13,289 nucleotides of DNA from Bacteroidia bacterium. Lineage in GTDB: Bacteria; Bacteroidota; Bacteroidia; Bacteroidales; GCA-2748055. The notes under the pieces were generated by a model, which saw only the letters and a list, made by a program, of their open reading frames with translations, ran no database searches and was not told the origin of the DNA. Of this stretch, positions 1 to 6,398 are shown in pieces (the first letter of the stretch is position 1; each line of letters opens with the position of its first letter). The position numbers and the translations under genes were made by a program. The stretch spans positions 1 through 13,289 of the forward strand of contig JAUVKN010000088.1 in the NCBI GenBank assembly GCA_030596245.1, read 5' to 3'.

Positions 1-130
1 ATAGCTTTAGGTATAGAAAATACCCACAATGAACGGCCTAAAATCAAAGATGTTAGTGTATACAAATAAATAAGGCGTATATTTATGTGTTCCTGATAGT
101 TATAGCGTTTTAGACCTTATCCCGTGATAA
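1..130. other. Non-coding AT-rich left edge with small hairpins
   Basis: No convincing gene is seen. Three short inverted repeats are present: GGTAT/ATACC (10-14 with 20-24), ATAAATA/TATTTAT (66-72 with 80-86, extendable to 62-90 with one mismatch), and CGTGA/TCACG (123-127 with 133-137). The last one ends at the point where the following beta-barrel reading frame opens. I do not recognise an insertion-sequence end or an integron attC core. The stretch could be the scar of a rearrangement or insertion that removed the start of the next gene, or a genuine intergenic region with small structured elements. Confidence 0.4.
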
Positions 131-997
131 ACTCACGCTAGAGGAAAAGCTTTTATTGCGGCATCATCTGAGGGTTTTGTGGTTGACGAAGTCTATATGG
201 AATGGCTGAATCTTCCCTTAAATATGAACCTTAAGGCTGGCGTGTTCAAATCTGAGTTCGGTTTCTTAAACAGGTTTCACGATCATGCATTGCCACAATT
301 TGACAGACCACGTGTTCTGATCAACATGTTTGGAACCGGAGGCCTTGGAGGTGCTGGTCTTGAAACCAATTTTCTCCTCCCTCCGGTGATTGCTCATGCC
401 TCTTCACTCGATATTTCCGTGGTTTATGGCAGCAATCCCCAAAGCTTCAGCTCTGAAACCGAAGCCGGATTTGTTTTTACGAGCCAGTTTCTCAACTATT
501 ATGATCTTTCGGCCAGCAGCTACCTTGAAATCAGATTAAGTGGTGCAGCCGGAAAGAACGATCTTCCCGTCGGGGAGTTCAACTCCTATGTAGGAAGTGC
601 CGGGATCGCCTATAAGTGGGCACCGGTTGGCAGAGAGAAATACAGATCCCTTGAATGGAAAACAGAGTTTCTCTACGGACTCCGGGAATATGCAGGAGGA
701 AGCTATAAAAGCAAAGGGTTCTATTCAAACATTCACAATAAATTGGGCGCAAGGTTCTGGTTGGGCGGAAGGATCGGCTATTCAGAATTACCATACGATC
801 CGTCTCAGTCTGAATGGGATTATACCATTTCCATTGATTTCTGGCAAAGTGAATTTGTTTTAACCCGTTTCCAATACCAGTACAACAACCGGAATATAGT
901 GAACAGAATTGAGATCCCGGGACCCTATCCCAGTGATCATTCATTTATCATCCAGGTTGCCTGGGCCATGGGCCCACACAAACATGAAGCATATTAA
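131..997 (+). pseudogene. 5'-truncated outer-membrane beta-barrel linked to metal (zinc) uptake
   Basis: The frame opens right after a TAA at 128-130 and gives about 288 residues. It resembles the C-terminal part of the outer-membrane barrel proteins often found beside zinc/manganese ABC transporters. Seen directly: the segment KAFIAASSEGFVVDEVYMEW, then LKAGVFKSEFGFLNRFHDHA, alternating amphipathic beta-strands throughout, and a terminal GPHKHEAY typical of the family. Family-like sequence begins at about base 146, well upstream of the first possible start (GTG at 179). No signal peptide can be built from any start, and full-length relatives have about 100 or more extra N-terminal residues. 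The gene therefore appears to have lost its 5' end. It lies 20 nt before the binding-protein gene, as expected for the first gene of a metal-uptake operon. Alternatives are an assembly join at about 130-145, or an unusual start. The family call is from recalled motifs; the zinc role is inferred from context. Confidence 0.6.
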
Positions 998-1017
998 TAC
1001 GCTGAAAATCAATAACT

Positions 1018-2115
1018 ATGAATAATATATTTGCGAGATTCACCCATATTATCCTGATTGCATTATTGTCCGGTTCCCTGCTGGTTTCCGGACAAAACAG
1101 GCAACAGAATCGATACCAGAACAGGGGTCAACACCAGCAGCGGGGTAATAGCAATGCCGGGTTAACAATTATATGTTCGTTCTCAGACTTTGCTACTATA
1201 GCAGAGAGAATAGCCGGTAGCCATGCCAATGTCCAGTCCATTGCCCATGGAGAACAGGATCCTCACTTTGTACCGCCAAAACCCAGCTATGCCATGATGT
1301 TGAGTGATGCTGATCTCTGGATAACCACAGGGATGGACCTGGAGGGTTGGTCTACCACCCTGCTTGATAAAGCCAGGAATAAGCAGATTATGGACGGAGA
1401 AATTGGATTTGTGGCAGTTTCCGACGGAGTAAATGTGCTTCAGAAGGTTGAAAAGGCAGACAGGACCGAGGGAGATGTCCATCTCATGGGAAATCCGCAC
1501 ATTAACACCGGACCCATCAACTGGAAGATTATAGCCACCAATATCACCACCGGCCTGATCAAGGTGGATCCTGCCAATGCCTCTGATTACCAATCAAATT
1601 TGGAAGCATTTACAGACCAGGTTGACCGGGAGATGTTTGGTGATGAGCTCGTGGATATTTTCGGGGGTGAAATGCTCTCCAGACTCCTGGAAAACAGAAC
1701 CCTCTTCACCTTTCTGGATAATGAATACCAGGGTGAAAAGCTTACGGTCAAACTTGGAGGATGGCAGAAGCAGATGGAACCTTTTCGAGGGAAAAAAATA
1801 GTTGCCTACCATAAGAACTGGATCTATTTCACTGAGACTTTTGGTCTGGAGGTTATTGGATACATAGAGCCCAAACCGGGTATACCTCCCTCGGCCAAAC
1901 ATGTTCAGAAAATGATCCAGATCATCGAAGATCAAAACATCAATTTGATGCTGGTGGCCAGCTATTTCGAAAAGAACTCAGCCAGAATGATCGAAGAAAA
2001 GACAGGCATTAAAGCACTCTTCCTGCCCCTGTTTGTTGGTGGCATCCCGGAAGTAACCGATAATTTCCAGCTGGTCGATTACTGGATCGATCAAATTGCA
2101 ACCAACATTCAATGA
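1018..2115 (+). CDS. Periplasmic metal-binding protein of a Zn/Mn-type ABC transporter (ZnuA/TroA-like)
   Basis: Cluster A-I substrate-binding protein that would capture Zn2+ or Mn2+ in the periplasm and pass it to the ABC permease. The 365 residues begin with a signal peptide (about 1-24) without a lipobox Cys, so a soluble periplasmic protein is expected. Next comes a Gln/Asn/Arg-rich linker (26-46), then the fold from about 48. Likely metal ligands are H83 in EQDPHF, H161 in GNPH and H265 in AYHKNW, plus a C-terminal acidic residue near LPLFVGGIPEVTD (E345 or D348, uncertain). The EPKPGIPPSAKHV block (284-296) is a strong family signature. There is no His/Asp-rich loop of the ZnuA type. 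The ATG at 1018 starts 20 nt after the truncated barrel, and two permease genes follow directly. Metal specificity cannot be read from sequence. The last codons run into a 15-bp tandem duplication. Confidence 0.9.
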   Translation: MNNIFARFTHIILIALLSGSLLVSGQNRQQNRYQNRGQHQQRGNSNAGLTIICSFSDFATIAERIAGSHANVQSIAHGEQDPHFVPPKPSYAMMLSDADLWITTGMDLEGWSTTLLDKARNKQIMDGEIGFVAVSDGVNVLQKVEKADRTEGDVHLMGNPHINTGPINWKIIATNITTGLIKVDPANASDYQSNLEAFTDQVDREMFGDELVDIFGGEMLSRLLENRTLFTFLDNEYQGEKLTVKLGGWQKQMEPFRGKKIVAYHKNWIYFTETFGLEVIGYIEPKPGIPPSAKHVQKMIQIIEDQNINLMLVASYFEKNSARMIEEKTGIKALFLPLFVGGIPEVTDNFQLVDYWIDQIATNIQ

Positions 2116-2134
2116 TCACGCATTCAATGATCAC
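2106..2134 (+). repeat. Tandem duplication of a 14-bp unit, period 15
   Basis: CATTCAATGATCAC occurs at 2106-2119 and again at 2121-2134, separated by one base. The first copy contains the stop codon of the binding-protein gene and the second lies in the short gap before the permease start at 2138. Each copy carries the palindrome TGATCA. It looks like a replication-slippage duplication that lengthened the spacer between two translationally close genes. Confidence 0.9.
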
Positions 2135-2137
2135 ATT

Positions 2138-2965
2138 ATGAAGGAGACTCTTTTATTCCTTGCCACCCCGATCACAGCGAGCATTATCCTGGCAGGCATG
2201 CTCGGTTATTTTGGCACACATATTCTTGCCAGGAGAATTATCTTCATTGATATTGCGGTTGCACAGATTGCAGCCCTGGGCACCATGATCGGTTTATTGC
2301 TGGGTTATGCCGAGGAAGCGATGGAGGTCCAGATGCTCTCCTACCTATTTACACTGATCATCATTGGTGCTTTTGCCCTTTATAAATCAAATTCACTTCC
2401 CATACCTTCCGAAGCTGTGATCGGTATCATCTATTGTCTCGGACTTGCACTCTCACTTTTGCTGGCAGAAAAAATCCCGGGAGGTTCCAACTTCATCACC
2501 AAAACCATTACAGGAAATATACTATGGGTAACCTGGGACAAAGTGATCAAGCTGGGTTTGCTGTTTGCAATCATCGGATTGATCCATCTCTTGCTTGGAA
2601 GAAAGTTCTATGATCTGTCAAATCATCAGAATCACAAAGAATCGGCTCTTCAACTTAAAGAGAGATCTTTGAACCTTCTGTTCTATATCACCTTTGGAGT
2701 AGTAGTGGTTAAAGCTGTTTTGATCGGTGGCATATTCCTTGTGTTTACCCTGCTAATTGCCCCTTCAGTAGCTGCAGCCCTGTTTGTGAAAAGCTGGAAG
2801 GGGCGTCTGCTATGGTCCTGGATCATTGGCCTTTTGGGAACTATGACAGGAATTTTTATATCCTACTGGCTGAATATATCAAATGGTCCGGCAATTGTAG
2901 TCGTTCTGGGATTACTGGTCTTTGTCATGGCATTTGTTAAATTATCCCGGCCACTTCACCAATAA
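2138..2965 (+). CDS. Metal ABC transporter permease 1 (ABC-3/ZnuB family)
   Basis: Integral inner-membrane subunit of a Zn/Mn ABC importer, 275 residues, a normal length for the family. It is almost wholly hydrophobic, with about eight or nine predicted membrane spans. The ABC-3 signature LARRIIFIDIAVAQIAALG is at residues 30-48. The start ATG at 2138 gives MKETLLFLATPI, which leads straight into the first span. An upstream in-frame TTG at 2096 would only add residues encoded by the preceding gene's end and the tandem duplication, so it was rejected. The gap from the binding-protein stop is 22 nt and the second permease starts 8 nt after this stop. The partner ATPase is not in the window. Function is by family; the exact metal is unknown. 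Confidence 0.9.
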   Translation: MKETLLFLATPITASIILAGMLGYFGTHILARRIIFIDIAVAQIAALGTMIGLLLGYAEEAMEVQMLSYLFTLIIIGAFALYKSNSLPIPSEAVIGIIYCLGLALSLLLAEKIPGGSNFITKTITGNILWVTWDKVIKLGLLFAIIGLIHLLLGRKFYDLSNHQNHKESALQLKERSLNLLFYITFGVVVVKAVLIGGIFLVFTLLIAPSVAAALFVKSWKGRLLWSWIIGLLGTMTGIFISYWLNISNGPAIVVVLGLLVFVMAFVKLSRPLHQ

Positions 2966-2973
2966 TTCAGATC

Positions 2974-3855
2974 ATGCTATTCAATTTTCAATTCATACTG
3001 GTTCCTCTGCTCGCAAGTTTTGTGCTGCTAACCCTTACCTCCTATTTCGGCATTCATGTGTTGAAAAGAGAGATCATATTTATCGATATCGCATTGGCAC
3101 AGATTGCTGTCCTTGGAAGTGCAATCGCTATTTACCTCGAACACACATTCCAAATCCATGAAATGATGATCGGGAAAATTAACCTCTCAGGCTTGCTGGC
3201 TTATATCTCCTCCCTGATTTTCTGTATCGGTGCAGCCCTTATATTTACATTCCTGAAAAACCCGAGGATCAAGATACCCATTGAGGCTTTTATTGGAATT
3301 GCGTACGCCCTGGCTACCACCGCTGCGATAATCATTCTGGACAAAGGAGCAGGTAGCGACGTTCACCTGCACGATATGTTGGCAGGTGTTTTACTCTGGA
3401 CGACCTGGCCACAGGTACTTCGACTGGCCATCGTATTTGTGATTATTGGAGGATTTCATGCCATATTTCGCAAAAAGTTCATTCAACTATCTGACTTCTA
3501 CCTGGGTAATTCACCACCGGTAAAAAGACAGAAATTATGGGATTTTCTTTTCTATTTTAGCTTCGGAATCATGATCATTGAATCTGTAAGAATCGCTGGT
3601 GTGCTGACTGTTTTTGCGTTTCTCATTATTCCTGCCTCCATCTCCGCCCTGTTCTCAACACAATGGCGAAACAGAATCATCATAGGCCTGGTGGCCGGAC
3701 TCATTGCCTCGATGCTTGGTCTGCATTTCTCACTTACCCTGGATCTGACAGCATCTCCTTTGATCATCCTGTTTCTCGGGTTGATCCTTTTGGTTGGGGT
3801 TTTTGTAAGAAAGATCGCGGTGAAAAGCAGACCGGCGGCTACAGTTCGAAAGTAA
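2974..3855 (+). CDS. Metal ABC transporter permease 2 (ABC-3/ZnuB family)
   Basis: A second ABC-3 permease, 293 residues, paralogous to the one before it. It has the same signature (LKREIIFIDIALAQIAVLG, about residues 30-48), the same order of membrane spans and a WTTWPQV segment matching WVTWDKV in permease 1. Conservation is moderate, so this is an old duplication rather than a recent copy. A His-containing loop (GSDVHLHDM) lies in the middle of the chain. The two permeases could form a heterodimeric channel in the inner membrane, as in the SitCD- and TroCD-type systems. The ATG at 2974 is 8 nt after the previous stop. The 3' end overlaps the convergent nitroreductase gene by 17 bp, leaving no room for a dedicated intrinsic terminator. 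Confidence 0.9.
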   Translation: MLFNFQFILVPLLASFVLLTLTSYFGIHVLKREIIFIDIALAQIAVLGSAIAIYLEHTFQIHEMMIGKINLSGLLAYISSLIFCIGAALIFTFLKNPRIKIPIEAFIGIAYALATTAAIIILDKGAGSDVHLHDMLAGVLLWTTWPQVLRLAIVFVIIGGFHAIFRKKFIQLSDFYLGNSPPVKRQKLWDFLFYFSFGIMIIESVRIAGVLTVFAFLIIPASISALFSTQWRNRIIIGLVAGLIASMLGLHFSLTLDLTASPLIILFLGLILLVGVFVRKIAVKSRPAATVRK

Positions 3856-4360
3856 CAATCTCTGACAGCGGCTTTCGTTTCTCGCTATGCCTGACCGGAT
3901 TGACTGAATCCAGTGGGTATCCTACCGGTAATAAAACGATAGGCTCCATGTGCTCCGGGAGGTCCAGCAAATCCCTGGTCTTCTCCAAATCAAAGTTGCA
4001 GATCCAGCACGTAGCCAGCTCCAGTTCAGTGGCCTGCAGGGTCATGTGATCTGTCACAATGGCCACATCGATATCACAATGGTCCTTTCCATCCTTCCTT
4101 TTCCATGACTGGTTGTGATCACCGCAGATAACAATGACACAGGGGGCGGTACGGAACCACTCCCTGTGATAGACCTCAAAGGCTTTCGCCAGGTCATCTT
4201 CCGCCTGGATTACATAAAAGTGCCAGGGTTGGAAATTCACTGCCGAAGGTGCTATCCTCCCTGCCTCCAGGATCATTTCCAGTTTCTCCGCCTCCACCTG
4301 ACGTGAATCATAATTCCGGCAGGAGTACCGGCTCTTTGCAATTTCAAGAAAACTCATCAT
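3839..4360 (-). CDS. Small nitroreductase-family flavoprotein
   Basis: FMN-dependent oxidoreductase of the nitroreductase superfamily, presumably cytoplasmic and using NAD(P)H. The true substrate is unknown. The 173 residues place it among the short members. Visible motifs are the N-terminal FMN-phosphate motif SRYSCRNYD (10-18), APSAVNFQPWHFYVI (37-51), and the C-terminal ELATCWI (114-120) and LLPVGYPLD (143-151). Cysteine is fairly frequent (14, 74, 95, 118, 121). There are two adjacent ATG codons (4358 and 4355) and either could start translation. The gene begins 25 nt after the stop of the sugar-porter gene on the same strand, so co-transcription is likely. A metabolic link to the sugar transporter is not evident from sequence. 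Confidence 0.88.
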   Translation of the reverse strand: MMSFLEIAKSRYSCRNYDSRQVEAEKLEMILEAGRIAPSAVNFQPWHFYVIQAEDDLAKAFEVYHREWFRTAPCVIVICGDHNQSWKRKDGKDHCDIDVAIVTDHMTLQATELELATCWICNFDLEKTRDLLDLPEHMEPIVLLPVGYPLDSVNPVRHSEKRKPLSEIVTFEL

Positions 4361-4385
4361 CAGTGACCGGGTTTTTTAAATGTTG

Positions 4386-5825
4386 TTATTTTCCGAGTTC
4401 CCTGGGTTTTCCACCATTCTTCCAGTGCTCCTCAATCTTCTCAAGGCTAACACCTTTGGTTTCCGGGATAAAGTAATAACCCCAAACCAGTCCGATCAAA
4501 GCTACGGCAGCAAAGACCCAGAAGACACTCCCAATACAGGTGGGACAAACTTCTGACAGATCCTGTCCTTCAGGAACCACAACCTCCTTGGCATTGCCAA
4601 TGGCACTTGCCATTTTAAAGAATGTCCATACAACAAGCGTATTAAAGCCCCAGTTGGATAAAGAACCGATGGAAGCACCCAGGCCACGAACCCTGGTCGG
4701 GAACACTTCAGTAATGATTAACCAGCCTAATGGGCCGAGACTGATGGCAAAGAAAGCGATATAGACAAGCATGGAGATCACCAGGAACCATTTACCAGCT
4801 CCCGGAAGCATGAAACCAAGCCCCATAGATATCAGCGCAAAAAAGATACCGGTTACCCCAAGAAAATAGAGTTTCCTTCTGCCCAATTTGTCAATAATAA
4901 ACAGAGAGATAATTGTGAAAAGTACATTCACTACACCTACGATCACAGAGGCTGCAATGGCTGCTTCAGCACCTTCGAATCCTGCTGCCAGGAATATCTT
5001 CGGACTGTAATAGATGACGGTATTAATCCCCACAAACTGCTGGAAGAACATGATTCCCATGGCTATGATCAGTGCATTTCTGAGCCATGGTTTAAAGATC
5101 TCTTTCCAGCTTGCCTGGCTTGCATCAATGGCGATATCGCTCTTCATCCCGGCAATGGAACTGTCGATAAAATCCGGATTTTCAATTTTACCCAGTACTG
5201 TCCGGGCCTCATCTTCACGGCCTTTGCTCATCAACCAACGTGGGGTTTCAGGCAGGAAGAACATTCCAATAAATAGAATAAGCGCAGGAATTACCCCCAC
5301 ATACAGCATCGGGCGCCAGCACTCCAGGTTGTTGTTGTCCGCAAAACCTTTATCACTGAGGTAGGCAGCAAGAATACCTACCGTAATCAGCAATTGGAAC
5401 ATGGATACCAGGCGTCCCCTGATTTTTGTGGGTGCGATCTCCGATATATACAATGGAACGGCAAAAGATGAAACGCCGATGGCCAGTCCCAGATAAAAAC
5501 GAGAAATCATCAATTGAGTTACAGTGGGTGCAAGGCCAGTCCAGACTGCTCCTGTAGCAAAGATAAAAGCAGATGCCAGGATCACCTTCTTTCGTCCAAG
5601 GTAATCGGTAATGGCTCCTGTGAACAGGGCTCCGACAACAGCACCAATTAGTCCCAGGGCTGTCACATTCTCAACCTGTGAATCTGTCAATACAAAATAG
5701 TCCTGAAGAAATGGGATCGCACCGGAAATTACCCCCGTATCAAACCCGAATAGGAGACCGCCTGTGGCCGCAATACTTGCGATAACAACAACGACACTCT
5801 TGTTGCTTTTACTCTTTGCATTCAT
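4386..5825 (-). CDS. Sugar:H+ symporter, MFS sugar-porter family (XylE/GLUT-like)
   Basis: Inner-membrane transporter of 479 residues with 12 expected spans. Sugar-porter signatures appear in order: GFDTGVISGA (27-36), DYLGRKK (74-80), R109 in the SRFYLGLAIG segment, PETPRWLMSKGR (192-203), QQFVGINTVIYYSP (262-275), DKLGRRK (312-318), GPLGWLIITEVFP (364-376) and PETKGVSLEKIEE (454-466). D29 and R109 align by motif with the proton-coupling Asp and Arg of E. coli XylE, so proton symport is inferred. The substrate could be galactose, xylose, arabinose or glucose. The nearby galactan-degradation genes make galactose or arabinose attractive, but this is context only. Odd point: the loop before the last span carries a CPTC pair (427-430) on the predicted periplasmic side. 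The nitroreductase gene follows in the same transcript. Confidence 0.93.
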   Translation of the reverse strand: MNAKSKSNKSVVVVIASIAATGGLLFGFDTGVISGAIPFLQDYFVLTDSQVENVTALGLIGAVVGALFTGAITDYLGRKKVILASAFIFATGAVWTGLAPTVTQLMISRFYLGLAIGVSSFAVPLYISEIAPTKIRGRLVSMFQLLITVGILAAYLSDKGFADNNNLECWRPMLYVGVIPALILFIGMFFLPETPRWLMSKGREDEARTVLGKIENPDFIDSSIAGMKSDIAIDASQASWKEIFKPWLRNALIIAMGIMFFQQFVGINTVIYYSPKIFLAAGFEGAEAAIAASVIVGVVNVLFTIISLFIIDKLGRRKLYFLGVTGIFFALISMGLGFMLPGAGKWFLVISMLVYIAFFAISLGPLGWLIITEVFPTRVRGLGASIGSLSNWGFNTLVVWTFFKMASAIGNAKEVVVPEGQDLSEVCPTCIGSVFWVFAAVALIGLVWGYYFIPETKGVSLEKIEEHWKNGGKPRELGK

Positions 5826-5842
5826 AGTATTTGTTGATTTTC

Positions 5843-5862
5843 TGATTTGGAAAGAGGTAAAT
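5843..5862 (-). promoter_or_regulatory. 20-bp element upstream of the sugar porter, shared with the GH35 gene
   Basis: On the + strand this reads TGATTTGGAAAGAGGTAAAT. It matches 17 of 20 positions of the block at 8848-8867 before the GH35 start. It ends 17 nt upstream of the transporter ATG. TGATTT is also repeated with an 8-bp period (5835-5840 and 5843-5848). It could be an operator, a promoter-linked element or a leader element. Function is inferred only from the shared position and strand. Confidence 0.4.
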
Positions 5863-5953
5863 ATAGTTACTTTCCCTCAAGTATGGTTCCCGGGTGCTTT
5901 TTTATACTCATTCTATATATTTGAATTCCTGAGCATTGCTCTGACCAACTCCA

Positions 5954-5983
5954 TTTTGAAATACGCAGAAATTTCTTATATTG
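5954..5983 (+). promoter_or_regulatory. Candidate Bacteroidota-type promoter for the START-like gene
   Basis: TTTTG (5954-5958) is followed after 18 nt by TATATTG (5977-5983). This is near the -33 TTTG and -7 TAnnTTTG pattern described for Bacteroides, although the -7 box is imperfect. Transcription would begin about 30 nt before the ATG at 6021. Confidence 0.35.
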
Positions 5984-6020
5984 CATATACAGCAGAATTA
6001 TGGACTAATTCCCTCACCTC

Positions 6021-6398
6021 ATGAAGACGAAATACGAGCTTGAGTATACGCTCAACACATCTCCCAGTATTCTATTCAACAGGTTTAGCACCCCCGAAGG
6101 ACTATCAGAATGGTTTGCTGAAAATGTGAATCTCCAAAGGGGAATATACACCTTCATCTGGGAGGGAACCGAACAGGAAGCCTCGGTAGTACAAAAGAAG
6201 AACAATAAATTGATCAGATTTCACTGGGAAGACGATGAAGATGCAGATGCCTATTTTGAGTTCAGGATTCACACCGATGAACTCACCGGCGATGTAGCCC
6301 TTCTGATCACCGACTTTGCCGAGGAGGATGAAAAAGACGATGCAATTGATCTATGGGACAGCCAGATCTCTGAATTAAAACACGCCATCGGCCTTTAG
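6021..6398 (+). CDS. START-like (SRPBCC-fold) small protein of unknown function
   Basis: A 125-residue soluble, acidic protein with no signal peptide. The opening YELEYTLNTSPSILFNRFST followed by GLSEWFAENV is the pattern of START-like/AHSA1-type domains, which form a helix-grip fold around a hydrophobic pocket. Compact proteins of this length are widespread in Bacteroidota. Ligand and role are unknown. The C-terminal third is strongly acidic (DFAEEDEKDDAIDLWDSQ, about 98-115) and ends in a short helix, as expected for the fold's last helix. The gene is on its own on the + strand, divergent from the sugar porter. Its stop overlaps the stop of the convergent GH35 gene by 4 bp, so no terminator separates them. 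Confidence 0.85.
   Translation: MKTKYELEYTLNTSPSILFNRFSTPEGLSEWFAENVNLQRGIYTFIWEGTEQEASVVQKKNNKLIRFHWEDDEDADAYFEFRIHTDELTGDVALLITDFAEEDEKDDAIDLWDSQISELKHAIGL

Larger units (their letters stand above)
5826..6020. other. Divergent intergenic region, sugar porter / START-like gene
   Basis: This 195-bp region separates two divergently transcribed genes and contains no credible small gene. It holds the shared 20-bp element on the transporter side and a promoter-like pair on the START-like side. A weak TATATTTA box for the transporter lies at 5865-5858 on the - strand, with no clear partner -33 box. Confidence 0.6.

Noticed and set aside
331..345. Glycine-rich stretch in the beta-barrel as a nucleotide-binding loop
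   Set aside because: It lacks the GKS/T ending and lies between amphipathic beta-strands; a turn in the barrel explains it.
2096..2137. TTG at 2096 as the start of permease 1
   Set aside because: It overlaps the end of the binding-protein gene and codes the tandem duplication; ATG at 2138 leads directly into the first membrane span.
3984..4004. A third copy of the shared 20-bp element (CTCCAAATCAAAG) inside the nitroreductase gene
   Set aside because: Only about half of the element matches, and it lies in conserved coding sequence far from any start codon.
5764..6024. A hydrophobic + strand reading frame across the transporter start and the intergenic region
   Set aside because: Its first part is antisense to the transporter's N-terminus and the rest is AT-rich non-coding sequence; no family resemblance or initiation signal.
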